NCBI GenBank assembly: GCA_907163375.1
Contig: CAJQUW010012527.1
Span: forward strand, 62,001-126,000
Reading direction: 5' to 3'
DNA from: Prostheceraeus crozeri
Lineage: Eukaryota > Platyhelminthes > Polycladida > Euryleptidae
DNA: 64,000 nt
The first letter of the stretch is position 1. Every line of letters starts with the position of its first letter. The notes under the pieces are model-generated. The model searched no databases, was not told where the DNA came from, and saw nothing but the letters and a program-made list of their open reading frames with translations. Both the position numbers and the translations under genes were made by a program. This document shows, in pieces, positions 36,814 to 48,443 of this stretch.

Positions 36814-39800
36814 GTTTCATTGCGAATCAAGGCATGAAACATCATTTCTTTTCTACTAGGATTCTTAGGAGCGACTTTGCATCAGATTTGGGCACGAGTC
36901 ATAAGAATTTCCAGGGCAGTTGAAAATTGATGAGCCATGACATTGGCAATGAAAACACAAAACTTTGTTTGTGTCATTGGATTATTGTGGTGATATCCGT
37001 CATTAACACATCATCCGGCTCTTGTCTTGATGATAGATTGATGTCTTTCCACTTCACGGATATCAAAGGAAAAATCAAGATAATCATCATTCAGTATCGA
37101 ATTCAGGTTTAACGGCATTCACATATATCACATTTCTGCACTGCTTACAGTCAATGAAAATCATCATTTTATGGCCACGCGAACTCCAGACACTGAGGTA
37201 TTCATTTTTCATTATATCCCACAAACTCAGAAATATTGCCACCTAATTACTAACTTATTGTGTAGCATTTTCACAAAGGAAAAATCCGCCTTACAATATT
37301 TCATTCATTGTTATGCTTCCCCACATTGTCGCCGAGTGAGTAAACTTTCCCGACCTAAATCAGAGCCGTTTGAAGGAAGGCCAAAACTGTACTCAGATCG
37401 CTGTAGCGTTAACGGTCTACTCATCATTGACCTTTGTAACCTCTATTGGGATTGATAATACCACTCCCTAAACCCACAGCAGAGCCAGGCAAGCAAGATT
37501 GGGAAAATTGGAGCTGAATTTCTTGGGCAGATGGAGAATGTTTAAGCAAAATCTTGCGGCCTCAAGTTTGCTCAAATAGCACGCGCTCTTTCTGGTGAGG
37601 CATGAAAAAGAGGTCAAGTACTCCTGGGGCGCGTGCCCACGCAGCCTCAGTTTCTTTTTATACATTTATTGAAAGAGAACTGAGAAAGACCTGGAGAAGC
37701 AGGTATCACGATGTATCAGGTCGATCTGTCAGGTTATACGCCCACAATATTGGCCTTGTTTGCTCTCAGTTATGTCAATGTAATGATGAATAAAAATGAA
37801 GGTAGATGAGTGGCACGCGCTATAGGATTCTAAGTTAATCGAAGAATTTGGGCTGTTTTATTCGTTTGATTTTCCTATAGCAGTGATGCTCGTAATAATA
37901 AAAATGCAATAAAATGATAAAAAGTAAAAATAAATAAATAATGAAATAACAAAATGTTTGAATATTTCTCTGGGAATGGTAATCAGAAGTCATGAACTCA
38001 GAACCGAAAAATTATCACGTCTAATGCTGGTGTTCGTTGTTTCTTGAGATTTGCAATTAACAAGTTAGTGAAATTTCAACGGGTATTCATTAAGCATCAC
38101 TTAAACACACTATTTGCAAATCGCCTATTTTAGCACGCCTCCAAGAATTAGTAAAGACTGCTTTTTGCAAACACAATGCAAATGGAGTAATTGAATACTA
38201 AGTTCTTAGTTAATAATTGAATACTGAATCTTTAGTTGAAAAAACCACACAACTCTAAAATTTAATTAGGGAGTTGAGTCGATGTTGAGGGATGTGAACT
38301 AGGCCTGCTGATGATTCCTGATATTGGATGAAATGTCAGTTATTCAGTTCTGTTCCCATTTTTAAACTGAGGATGCAACTCAATATTTAATTGCTACATT
38401 TACATCTTAGTTTCTTCCTCAGATTTAAGAAATGCTTCAATTTTCTTGATAATTTGCGTCACCAACGAGGTATTTCGGGTATTTTCTTGAGGAAGTGTCG
38501 AAATGTTTCCAATATTATTCTCTCATCAGTGCTTCGACACCCATGCGTGATTCTTTCACGATTATTGAGTTCGTCAGAAGCTTTGCTGATGTTTTGGATA
38601 CTTTTATTTCATATGAGATTTCTACTATACCGGTCTCGTCAAAAGTATAAGGCTTTAAACAACGCATTAACAGTGAATTCTTTATGGTAGATCCTATTTC
38701 GAAATTAGACAAAAATATGTTTAACGAGTTGTTTTGATCAAAGAAATTGACGAAATGTCTTACAAAGTAATTAGTAAAATTCAAAGGATTTTTTTCTTTG
38801 GAATATTTTGTTTTCAATAATTAAAAAGAATAGCGTCTAAAATACAGAATATCAGAATTCATGTCCGTATCGCTCACTTACAGAAAAAGAATTTGAAGTG
38901 AAGCTGTCCGGAACGTATGTGTATAATTCATAACACGTTAACTGACTCCAGCAATCGCACTACCTCAAATATGGCTTGAGAGATGCTCATCAATAATATG
39001 GTTTGTCATTATTTGAGGGTAATGTATTCTGCTGCACCTCAAATCACCGCATCTCTCTCTCTCTCTCCCCCCCACTCTCTTTCATACATTCGAATCATTG
39101 TTGAAAGAGCTTTTTTGCTTGCGATGAGTTTGGGATTCGTGTACTAGTGCTCTTGTTAATCACAATTTACTGTTAAAAATGGATTCAAAATGTCATTGTA
39201 ATTTAAAAATATATATTTGCAATTCCATCTTTCCTTCCTTTTTAACTTCTATAATCTTAATCACAAATAATTCTGTATTCTCCCAAGAATAATTAAGTTT
39301 CATATGCTTACTAAATGTGCATGGATGTCAAATAGGCGCATTGAAAAATTCAAAAGCGTCGATTTGGTTGTACTAGCGACTGGCTTAATGCGATGACAAT
39401 ACAACGTATTTGATTTCTAGCCATTCATTTTCCCTGAAAAATTTCAGATCAGCCATAGAATGCAATGATAAATAAAAAGTAAGAGTCGATGAATGGCACG
39501 TGTATAAGTATTCTATGTTAATCGAGGAAAAGACATGTGCAAGTCTAATCCAAGCGTGACTGGTCGTTGATTAGAATTCGTTGATAGATCTTGTCCATTT
39601 TCAATTTTCTCATGTGTCAATTTGCTCAGGTAGATGGAAGCTGATAAATTGGATGCTTGAAGCTGATAGTGAAATTGATGAGAATACGAACGCAATTAGT
39701 CCCTCGAAATTTATTTCACTACTGTCAATATTGGAGGCTTTAGGCCATTAGCTTTTGTTTGGTTTCATCTTTCAATGTTTCAAACTTGTTGGTTGGTCAT

Positions 39801-40251
39801 ATTGACTTTGAGTACTTTTACAAGAAGGGTCAGGTGTGAGCTCACGTGGACTTATTGCGCAATGCTAAGAAGAAACTGAGATTTCCGGCTCTCTTTGTTC
39901 TGTGCTGGAAATTATTTATTTATCATGTAAATAGGAAACCGAATTTTATATTTGTTTTTTTGTCAACTTTTCTCAAATGTGTTTTTCGTGAAGATGAATA
40001 ATAAAGTTAAGTCATTTCAGCTAGCCAGTGATCACTCAAAGGGAAAAGAGGATCGCACTTTCAATAATCCAGTTTTTGTAGATGTAAGTGGAGGAAATGT
40101 GTTAAAGAAATGCATGCATATAATTTTTAATCAAAATCACATTGCATTTACAATCACTGGAAATGTTTACCGGTGTAAAGGAGGTGGGAGCTTAGTTGTA
40201 TAGCCACATGAAATGAGTGTCGAGCCCTCATTCAATAAGATAGTTCAACCA
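36814..40251. other. Gap with one dispersed-repeat copy and a microsatellite
   Basis: AT-rich with no supported gene. It contains the repeat copy at 38279-38388 and a CT/C tract at about 39053-39076. Frames at 37171-37455, 38391-38690 and 38515-38817 have no motif I recognise. Confidence 0.4.
38279..38388 (+). repeat. Dispersed repeat, copy 2
   Basis: Direct-strand copy of the repeat seen inverted at 34600-34708, with the same block order. It ends TGAGGATGCAACTCAATAT, which recurs at about 56270. Confidence 0.75.
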
Positions 40252-40412
40252 ATTGAGGAAAGCAAAAAGGTAACTCCCCTTTGTTTTACGTCCACCTAGT
40301 TCTATCGACCTATGAAGGCATTGGACGCCGAAGTACCATCTTGGTTTAAATACTGATTTTAATAGAAATTCGACCGTAAAACAAAGGGGAGTAACCTTTT
40401 GCCTTTCTCAAT
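40252..40412. mobile_element. Short MITE, 161 bp, TIRs about 38 bp
   Basis: The ends are inverted copies carrying ACTCCCCTTTGTTTTACG and beginning ATTGAG. The 85-bp interior is unrelated. It has no coding capacity. The target duplication is ambiguous because the terminal bases may be TIR or duplicated target. Confidence 0.75.
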
Positions 40413-40697
40413 GTGAAGATGGTCTCCCTTCGTTTGGTCAACTACGTAAATCAACCAAGCCCCAATCCGAAAGAGTAATGGAAGAAAAAGCGTCTGAACT
40501 CAACATTGAAAAGACGATAGTCGAATAATATTACCATACCGATTTGCACCATAATAGTAAAACGTCCGAATTGTAAAATCTAATAAGGAATCATTGGTTT
40601 TAACTTAAACGTATCGGTCACTTTCAAATCAATTCGTAACTATAAATGACACTCATGAAGATTACAGTGTACCGGCTCACCTGGTCATGGCATAGAA

Positions 40698-41107
40698 ATA
40701 TGTCCTCAGACTTAGACACTTAAAGCACGGAAATTCATCGGCAGCCGTAGACGCTGCGCCTTGCGCTACAAGAGCTCATCAGCGCGTCTCGGAATGGCTC
40801 AAACTAGTTTAAAATATCTAGAATGACTGAACAAGCTGAAGGACTGCACAACAGGCTGCTCCGCGTTTATTTATCCTGGCTTCACATTTGAACAATTTAA
40901 GCACGAAAATTCATTGGTAGCCGCAGACGCTGCGTGTCACTCTACAAGCGCAGAGCAGCCTCTTGTGCAGTCCCTCAACTTCTTCAACCATTTTAGATAG
41001 TTTAGATTTTAGCTAATTTGGGCCATTCTGAGCCCTTGTAGGGCGAAACACAGCGTCTACGGCTTCCGAGGAGTTTTGTGCTTAAATTGTTTAAGTCTGA
41101 GGTCATC
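40698..41107. repeat. Compound foldback with a third internal arm copy
   Basis: The left arm 40698-40860 pairs with the right arm about 40945-41107; both contain AGCCGTAGACGCTG and GGACTGCACAA. A third, direct copy of the arm start (TTTAAGCACGAAAATTCA with GCAGACGCTGCG) sits at 40889-40955. The element therefore combines inverted and direct units. Non-coding and higher in G+C than its surroundings. Confidence 0.75.
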
Positions 41108-42925
41108 TTTCTATAAATGACACTGTCGTCTCGCTGTAAATGCAGCATAAAAGATGTAAGTTGATGCAGAGTCGGTGAGTATGAATTTAATGCAAGAAAT
41201 TTGAACGACGAAGGTGGACTCGGACAAAATTATTTATATTTGTCCGAATTTTTCGAATGCATTTCGGTCAAATTTCAGTGGCATCGTCGAAGTCTGAGTC
41301 CTGAGACTGTTTCTGTGGCTGTATGTGTATCATTTATAAGCTCATATTACTTGATCGGTGAAGTGAATGGATAGTTTAATCAAATATGCAAATATCCATT
41401 TTATACTTACAATAGTTACGGACAATTTATCGAAATTGCCTTATTGTGGAAACTTTCCATCGCAGTTCAAGTTGCAATGTTTGATTGGTCATTTATTGAC
41501 CTACTTAAGCCGCGTCGCGTTGCACCGACTGGTAGTTTTTTCTAGTACAGAATCCTAAATGGATAAGTAATAACATAGATAATTCAGAGTTTTCTTCATC
41601 ATTTATGATACAGCTTTATGGGACTGTTATTAAAATCTTCTCGCAATTAATACACACATTACGAAAATGAAATTTTGTCGTAAATCATGAGTCCTAGGAT
41701 GTTCGGAAAGAACCAAGTTCGAGTCTGATAAAGTCCGAATTCATTATGTATCTGGCTTCACTCATTCTTTAACGAATCATTACACATTTTAAAGGTTTTC
41801 AGACGGATTGTGCCATCGATTTATCAGTCATGATCTCTCTCGCATAATTTCCAAGTCAAAAATAGATGATCGATCTCTTCCTCAGTTCGCATCAAGTGCT
41901 GGGCGATGTAGTTGTAGATAAAGAATCGGATATCATTACTTGAAAATTAATTTCCTAATCGTTGGTCAAGTGCTGTAAGTGGACATGTTTAATTTCTTAT
42001 CGGTTTCTACTGTGATATTAAGTATTTCCTCTCGATACCATGCAGGGATCAGTCTCAGCTACTAACCAGAAGAATAGAGAGATTGCGTCATAGCGCTGAT
42101 ACTTGATGAATAGAATTTCATAATTGGTCACCTTTTTCAACCATTTTCATCAGCTGCATCGATTCATCAAAGAAACATGCGATAAATGAAGGGAATCACT
42201 TTGATTACATTCCAACCAGCGTGGGTTGCGCTTCAAACTCTTTGAAGAAGAAGCTGAAAACAGCAGGTGGATCCAATTTTTCATGCCACTTGACTGAGAA
42301 CAATGTTCATCTGACGGTTTAAAGAGAGAGCAAGGAGGAAAAAGTGCAGGAAAACCAGTGATAATATATGACCAGTGCAAGGAAGTGTCTTGAATGTGGA
42401 CCGACTTCTGTGTGGTCACTTATCAACAATATATGCTTTTTTCATTTTCTTAGTTGATGCCAGACAAGTGTGTAATGATTCCAAAAGCCGCAGGATTTCT
42501 CGAATATTATGAATAGACCTCCTTAACACCGTGATTAGAAGAGTTTTAAGCAGACATAGTTAGTGGAAAGAAGATTCATGACTTTCACAGTCAAGTTTCT
42601 GGAACTACTGACTTTTTTCTGATTACAAATCCACATTGATGACAGGTGAATTTTGATATGCTGAAGTTTTCGTGTGTGTGCTCTGTGCATGCGCTCACAA
42701 TAACATGGACAGCACTCGATTCAACTCTTTAATCAAACTGAAATTTTAAAGGATTAGACTAGCCTGTTATCCTTTTAACTTGGAATTCTGCTTTCATGTG
42801 AGATATCAACTTCAAGCCATTACTTCACACTGCATTGACTTTTGCAAAATCATTTTTTTATGATTCATATAAATCACAAACTTTGATTTTTACTTCAAAA
42901 ATGTTGTACACTGCACGACCAAAAA
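41108..42925. other. Gap without recognisable feature
   Basis: AT-rich; the frames 41367-41558 and 42150-42419 have no known motif. No exon or element ends found. Confidence 0.4.
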
Positions 42926-43649
42926 TAAATAAGTCACAGAATACTTGAATCATTGTCAATCGATTTCGTATCGTTTTTTTTGATACTTCATCAAGTTCCA
43001 AATCAGCAAAATGAGGTTTATATACAAATTAAAATGATCAAATAAACACAGTTAAGAACAGCTAAATTTCAGTTTCCATTCGAATGGAATGGAGAGGCAA
43101 TTGTGCATTTACAATTGCCTCTATGTAGTTCAATTAAAAGATATACACCGGAACAAAAGAATCTCATTCGTTCAATGAATTATCAGTTCCGTGCATTTTG
43201 ATCAGTATGTATTCAGCAATGCGCAACTCGCTATGAGCTCAGCTATGATCACTCGCATTGATGAGCTCAAAGGCTGACCGCAAGATTCTGAAGTTGCGAA
43301 GCATATTCGTAAAGCGGCAGCCGATGATCTTTTGATTGCCTGTCATACTAAGCACGCTCGCATACTGAATCCATATTGATCAAAATGTGTGAAGCTGATA
43401 ATTTATTGAACGAATGAGATTCTTCTGTTCCGTTACATGTCTCTAATTGTACTGCATATAGGTACTTGTAAATGCGCAATTGCCTCTCCATTCCATTCTA
43501 TTGTAAACTTCATTTTAGCTCTTCTGAACTGTTGACTTGATCATTTTAATTTGTATATAAACCTCATTTTGCTGATTTGGAACTTGATCAATAAGCGATA
43601 TAAAATCGATCGACAGCAATTCAAGTATTCTGTGATTTATTGATTTTAT
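42926..43649. repeat. Large palindrome, arms about 300 bp
   Basis: The left arm from 42926 pairs with the right arm ending at 43649. Shared blocks are CACAGAATACTTGAAT, CCAAATCAGCAAAATGAGG, GGAATGGAGAGGCAATTG and AATCTCATTCGTTCAAT. The loop of about 110 nt (roughly 43240-43350) is G/C-richer. Several small indels separate the arms. No coding sequence. Confidence 0.82.
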
Positions 43650-44512
43650 AATTTTTTTAAAAAGTTTTATGATTCCTCGAAAGATCCTTGAATACAGTGG
43701 AGCACAAACGGCCGAAGCCTTCGTTAGGTGCAATGACAGGGTGAATCATTGATGGGTCCTTCGAGGAGTCGCAAAACCTTTATTGTCAATGTTCATGTAA
43801 ATCAATGGCTACTTTATTAAATAAACGTGCATATGTAGACGGGAGACGCATGTCAAATTAAATTAGAGTATTCGATTTATGTCCTTGGAATATCCAGGTT
43901 TATTTTTCAATTATATGATTGGTTGTCAATCGAATTGGCATTTTTTTTTATTGGATTGACTAAAAGAGGCAACAAAAGTCAATAAACTGATGTATTAACA
44001 ATCATTCATTTCAATTCCATGCCACAAACTTTCGCAGTTTCTTAAACTTTACTATAATGTGAAAATGATCGTTACAAAAGATTGCTTTCTTCAGTGGCAT
44101 CGTTCGATGACATCATTTTTTCACCATGACTTAATTAATCTCCTTAATTATATTCTTCTTAGGCAATATAGGAAACTCAAGACATCTGCCCAAAGCTTAA
44201 CTTTCACAAGTGATAATGACGATTGTATCATAACAGTCAATCTTTTCATTGGAATGTAGTGATTCTATGTAATTTTCAACCGTTGAGTGGATCTACCTTG
44301 AAATTTCATTTCTAAAAATCAGGTGCCTCCTTTGTAATTATGAGGAGCGTGGTAGTAATCAAACAATATTATAGGGGATAAGGCTTTATCATCAACAAAA
44401 GATGACAAAAGTTTGGCACGTGTATCGAAAGGCAGATGTTTTCTTAGAATGTCCATCTCGTAAGGTATTCTTTTCTATTCGCTTGTGACGACCCGCATGG
44501 CTAATTTTCTAA
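43650..44512. other. Gap upstream of candidate AGAP first exon
   Basis: AT-rich. The frame 44059-44259 has no motif. It could hold distal regulatory sequence, but nothing specific is visible. Confidence 0.35.
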
Positions 44513-44602
44513 TATAAACCGAGACAGTAAGAGTGAGTCTCGCATTTTACCTTCCGTGTTTAGTTAGTGCTGTTCGTGGTGTTTTCTTATATAAGCATAT
44601 TT
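44513..44602 (+). promoter_or_regulatory. Candidate internal AGAP promoter and 5' UTR
   Basis: TATAAA at 44513-44518 lies 85 bp before ATG 44603, with a more mixed-composition stretch between. Initiation about 30 bp downstream, near 44543, is the natural expectation. An alternative is that TTTAG at 44559-44563 is a splice acceptor, which would make this an internal exon. No expression evidence is available from sequence. Confidence 0.35.
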
Positions 44603-44651
44603 ATGATTTCGGCGGTGAAGCGAATACGGCGTTCAATCTCTGGTGATGATG
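44603..44651 (+). CDS. Candidate alternative first coding exon of the AGAP gene
   Basis: ATG at 44603 opens the peptide MISAVKRIRRSISGDD and ends with one base of the next codon at 44651, before the donor GTAAGC. The phase (1) is the one needed by the acceptor at 48309. Joined, the protein would read [16 protein letters not shown]. The peptide is basic, like a membrane- or phosphoinositide-contacting N-terminus, but I know no close counterpart. If used, the product would lack the P-loop and switch regions of the GTPase-like domain. The frame has a stop 14 codons upstream, which agrees with a first exon. It remains an inference from phase, donor quality and a TATA-like site. Confidence 0.42.
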
Positions 44652-47600
44652 GTAAGCTTAACTCATTATCAGTAACTAAAGCTTAAATGTAATAGATTAT
44701 GCAAACATGATCATTGAAAAAGAAATTAATATGATTTATAATAGTGTGTGATTTTCATAAACCTATTTCAGAAGTGAGATTACTTGACGTATGATAGGTA
44801 GTCTAAGTTCTTTCTTAGGTAATATTTAGAAAATCTTTTGCATCTGCTCAGGGGATTCTGATGCTTCTATTTAGGAATTACCAGTCGTTCTAGACGGGTA
44901 TTAATGAGAACAGGATATTCATGAAAACTGACCATATGGAAATAGTGGGAATGAGTTCCTATGTGATTGCGTATGGGAATGAGTGCCTCGCCCTTTATGA
45001 ACTATCATTATTAGTTTCATTGTTTATGAAAAATCAAATAAGCTATTGCTGAAATGTAGGGGATCCTCAACACCATGATTTTTGTAATGCAAACTATTCT
45101 AGCATTTTTTGCAACGACACCAGTCGTGACCACAGACCAGTAGATGCAAACAGCGCAACAGTAGAGGATTTGTACGATTTATCTATCAACACAAGCCGAT
45201 CAGCTCTGCACAATCATTCTCCTGTCATGTATCTCTGTAATCTACTAAATCAATCAGCTTTTGCAGATTTGAGTTCGATGCTGGATGGCAACTTTTTTTA
45301 TTTACTCAAGATTCAAATGCTTCAACAAATGTGCAAAGTCAAGCATCTAATTAACACAGGATTTAATGCGATTGGTATATTGTGATAGTGGAAATGATAT
45401 GCGTTAATGTGCTTTAAATATCATTGAATTCAAGAAAAATAACAAGAAAATTTTCATGCTTTAAGTTCACTCCCCTAGATAATCCGCAGATGTATGTGAA
45501 AAGCAAAAGCAAGTGTTTGCTCAACGTTTCTGATCGAAACCCTTCTTCATAGGAATAAAGCAGCATTGAATCAGAATTTTGCGATATTACACGAACAATT
45601 AGATTTAATTGAATCGAAAGAATTTGTCTAATGATTATTGGATGAAAATTGCCCAAGGTATGCCGCTCGTTCGCTTGTTTATTTTATGATTTTATGCAGT
45701 TCCGTTCGTTTGTTCTCATCGTTCATTAAAAAAAAATAAGAAAAATCATGCTCGGTCATTCAAATTCACCGCCATGGACAATAAAAATTTGCAAATACAC
45801 TGTAACATTTCACTTAGTCAGTAATTGAAATTTGACTAGCAATCTAAGTGTCCATTGTACCGAGCTTACTATTCCTCGTAAGTCATGCAATGATTTTATT
45901 TACTTTCAGTCAGTGGTTTCGAATGGTAATATAACCTATCATTCGGAATTTCAGATGAAGTACATGTCCCACAGCAATTGAATAGAATTGGACAACGCGC
46001 AATATTTGTACATATATGGAAATTGATGCTAATTTTAAGAATAGTAAATAGGGATCAAAGAAAAATTTCAATTACCATTCTTGGGACACTGTCTAAATAT
46101 GAACAGCAAACTGACCAAGAACTTTTGCTGACCATTCCTAGATGTCTCAAAAAAGTAGCTTTACGCATGCATTTGTCGTCTCTAATGAGGAAAGCGCATA
46201 AAGCGCGGATTATACGCAAGCCCAGTGTTATTAGATTTTCGTACTGAAAATCAGCAATGCCTTTGGGACTTTCTGACCATCAAAAGTGCAGTCAGAACCA
46301 AATCTTGATATTACCTGCTATTCTATATGAAACCAACAATTATTTCTATTAGATATAAGACTTCTCACTGTTTAGTCCCACGGCTAAAAGCATTGCAATG
46401 ACCGAAGCGTCTCATTTACTTCTATTATTTCGTTTTCATCCCATTTCCCTAGCACTTATGTTTCAAGGATTGATGCGATGCTGCTAGAAACGGGTCATTT
46501 ATTGAAATTAAAGCTTCATGCCGTTAGAAATACTTCAAAATCGACTCTGTTTAGAAAGCTTTTTTCAGAATTTCTGAAATTGACGAAGTTGTATAAGTGT
46601 GCAATTGAAAATTCGCTACGGTTGGTAACTAACTGATATTGCAACAGCTCATAGCTGATTTGAAGTGTTACAGGATTGAATCCGATAATTACAGTCTGAA
46701 GTCCAAAAAGACTTTTTGAGAGCCTGGACATTACATCCGAGATTGATACAAAGCCAAGTAACTCCTATCCAGGTGCACCTATAGCTTTGAGAAACCTTTG
46801 TTACAGGGAAATGACCGATTATCCACAGATTTTATCTTTTCTTAACACTCAAAAAATACCTGTCGTAGATGCCTATCATCTTCATCATCTTTTTTGAGTT
46901 GTTGACGCCGATTACTCTTGCGACTGTTCTTTATATGTTCTCATGCGAATATAATCTCCAGTGTCCACTCGTCACGAAGTGTTATCTGTGCATCGAACCT
47001 TGATGTCTTAGCGTGAGTCAAGAGCTATTGTCCACCTCGGTAGAGATTCTTCAAACATGTTTTGAAGGATCCCGTGGATTAATTCCTCTGAGTCTTGTCG
47101 ATTCAAGGGACATTCTTTAATAAAAGATGCATATCAGAAGATTATTAACCTTTGTTATTGAGCATTGACATAGTGATAAAGCACTTCATTATCGGCACGT
47201 GAATCAATTTATTGGTCATTCTTAAGCACCCAGAGTATGAAATATTAATGAAAATTGTGGTCGGTAATTGGAAACTTATGATAATTATCTGTAAACTACT
47301 TATACAGGAAATTATGGACATCAAATAACGACAAATGATAATGACATTTATAATCACAAATTGATCGGCTCAATTAACATCAACTTTATTTCATTAACTA
47401 TTTAAAGGATTTTCCGCATATTACTAGACTGCTCATCTTGATAAAGTTGTTTGATTTCTCGAATTCTCCAGGTAAGGATTCATATATGGACGAAAAATTC
47501 TAGTTATAAACACCTGTTTACTGCAATGTAGGAGCCTGTCATGTTGACCGGAGTGGGAACCGGGCCCAGATTGTTCATTTGAATTTTTATTTTACTTATA

Positions 47601-48308
47601 AAGTCATTGCTAATAAGTCATCTTAAGCATGATAAAAATATGTAAATCAAGTTTCTTTTGATAAGGAAACTCTTATTGGCTTCTATAACTATTGACATTT
47701 TTAGTTTGATACATACATCCACTATCCTAGTAGTCACAGATGAATTGTATCAATTGCTCTTTGATTCGTACGTAAAGGTTTGTAGTATGATTATTGTTTT
47801 AAGTGGAATGGTATTGCCCCAAAACATTTCATGAGTTTAATGCAAGTACTCACTAGTGTTGCGAATAGCAGGGACTTCGTTTTCATTTTGATGTAGAGAA
47901 ATATTTACCACTGATACAGTTTTAGCAACTTGAATTCTTTTTTTGAGACCGAAATTTTGTGGAGTCGATGAACGGGGAAGGGGTTGCAAGGTGCAATCGA
48001 TCTGAGTTGTAGTGACCCATGCAGAATTACCGGTATGTGCAATGTATTTTGCCTATTGTACTGCTTCTGGTGATAGATTTTTAACAACTCTTTCATCTTG
48101 CCACTACTAATAGCAGATCAAAATTGTAATTCTTAAAAACTGCATTCCCGCTTTGAACCAGTGATTCAACAATTTTTATGTTTCGTTGGAAACTTGTAAT
48201 ATGGATTTTCTACAACAAACTGATGTATTCTTGTTTTCCCTTTTTCAAAAAATTGAAAAATCGGAATCCTAAACGAATTTCGTATTTATTCCGATGTTTT
48301 TTTTTCAG
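44652..48308 (+). other. Intron (if the 44.6-kb exon is real)
   Basis: It begins GTAAGC and ends in a long T tract followed by CAG at 48306-48308. No further exon was recognised inside; the frames at 45170-45385 and 45978-46247 show no AGAP-like or other known motif. Confidence 0.45.
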
Positions 48309-48443
48309 ACACCATCAGCGAAACTCGTCCACGGGTTATCGACGAAGAGCGCGCACGTGCTATGAGCACAGCCCTAAGAATGTCTGGATATTATGAGACT
48401 TGCGCAACTTATGGACACAATGTAGAACGTGTATTCCAAGACA
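48309..48443 (+). CDS. AGAP: AGAP (centaurin-gamma) exon: end of GTPase-like domain
   Basis: AGAP proteins are Arf GTPase-activating proteins with a Ras-like N-terminal domain, a split PH domain, an Arf-GAP zinc finger and ankyrin repeats; they act in endosome and membrane traffic. This 135-bp exon has a T-tract CAG acceptor, a GTAAGT donor and phase 1 on both sides. It encodes [19 protein letters not shown], then [18 protein letters not shown]. Vertebrate AGAP1/2/3 have the same blocks ([22 protein letters not shown]), and the human exon begins at the same codon as I recall. ETCA is the G5-equivalent of the GTPase fold. The expected next residues (AQKIVATRKKQQ in vertebrates) lie in an exon I could not find. 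Confidence 0.92.

Noticed and set aside
35967-36860. Mirror-image frames 35846-36052 (-) and 36635-36859 (+) as a gene pair
   Set aside because: They are the same sequence read from the two arms of the palindrome.
39053-39082. CT/C tract as a LINE tail
   Set aside because: No LINE coding sequence or 3' UTR precedes it; treated as an ordinary microsatellite.
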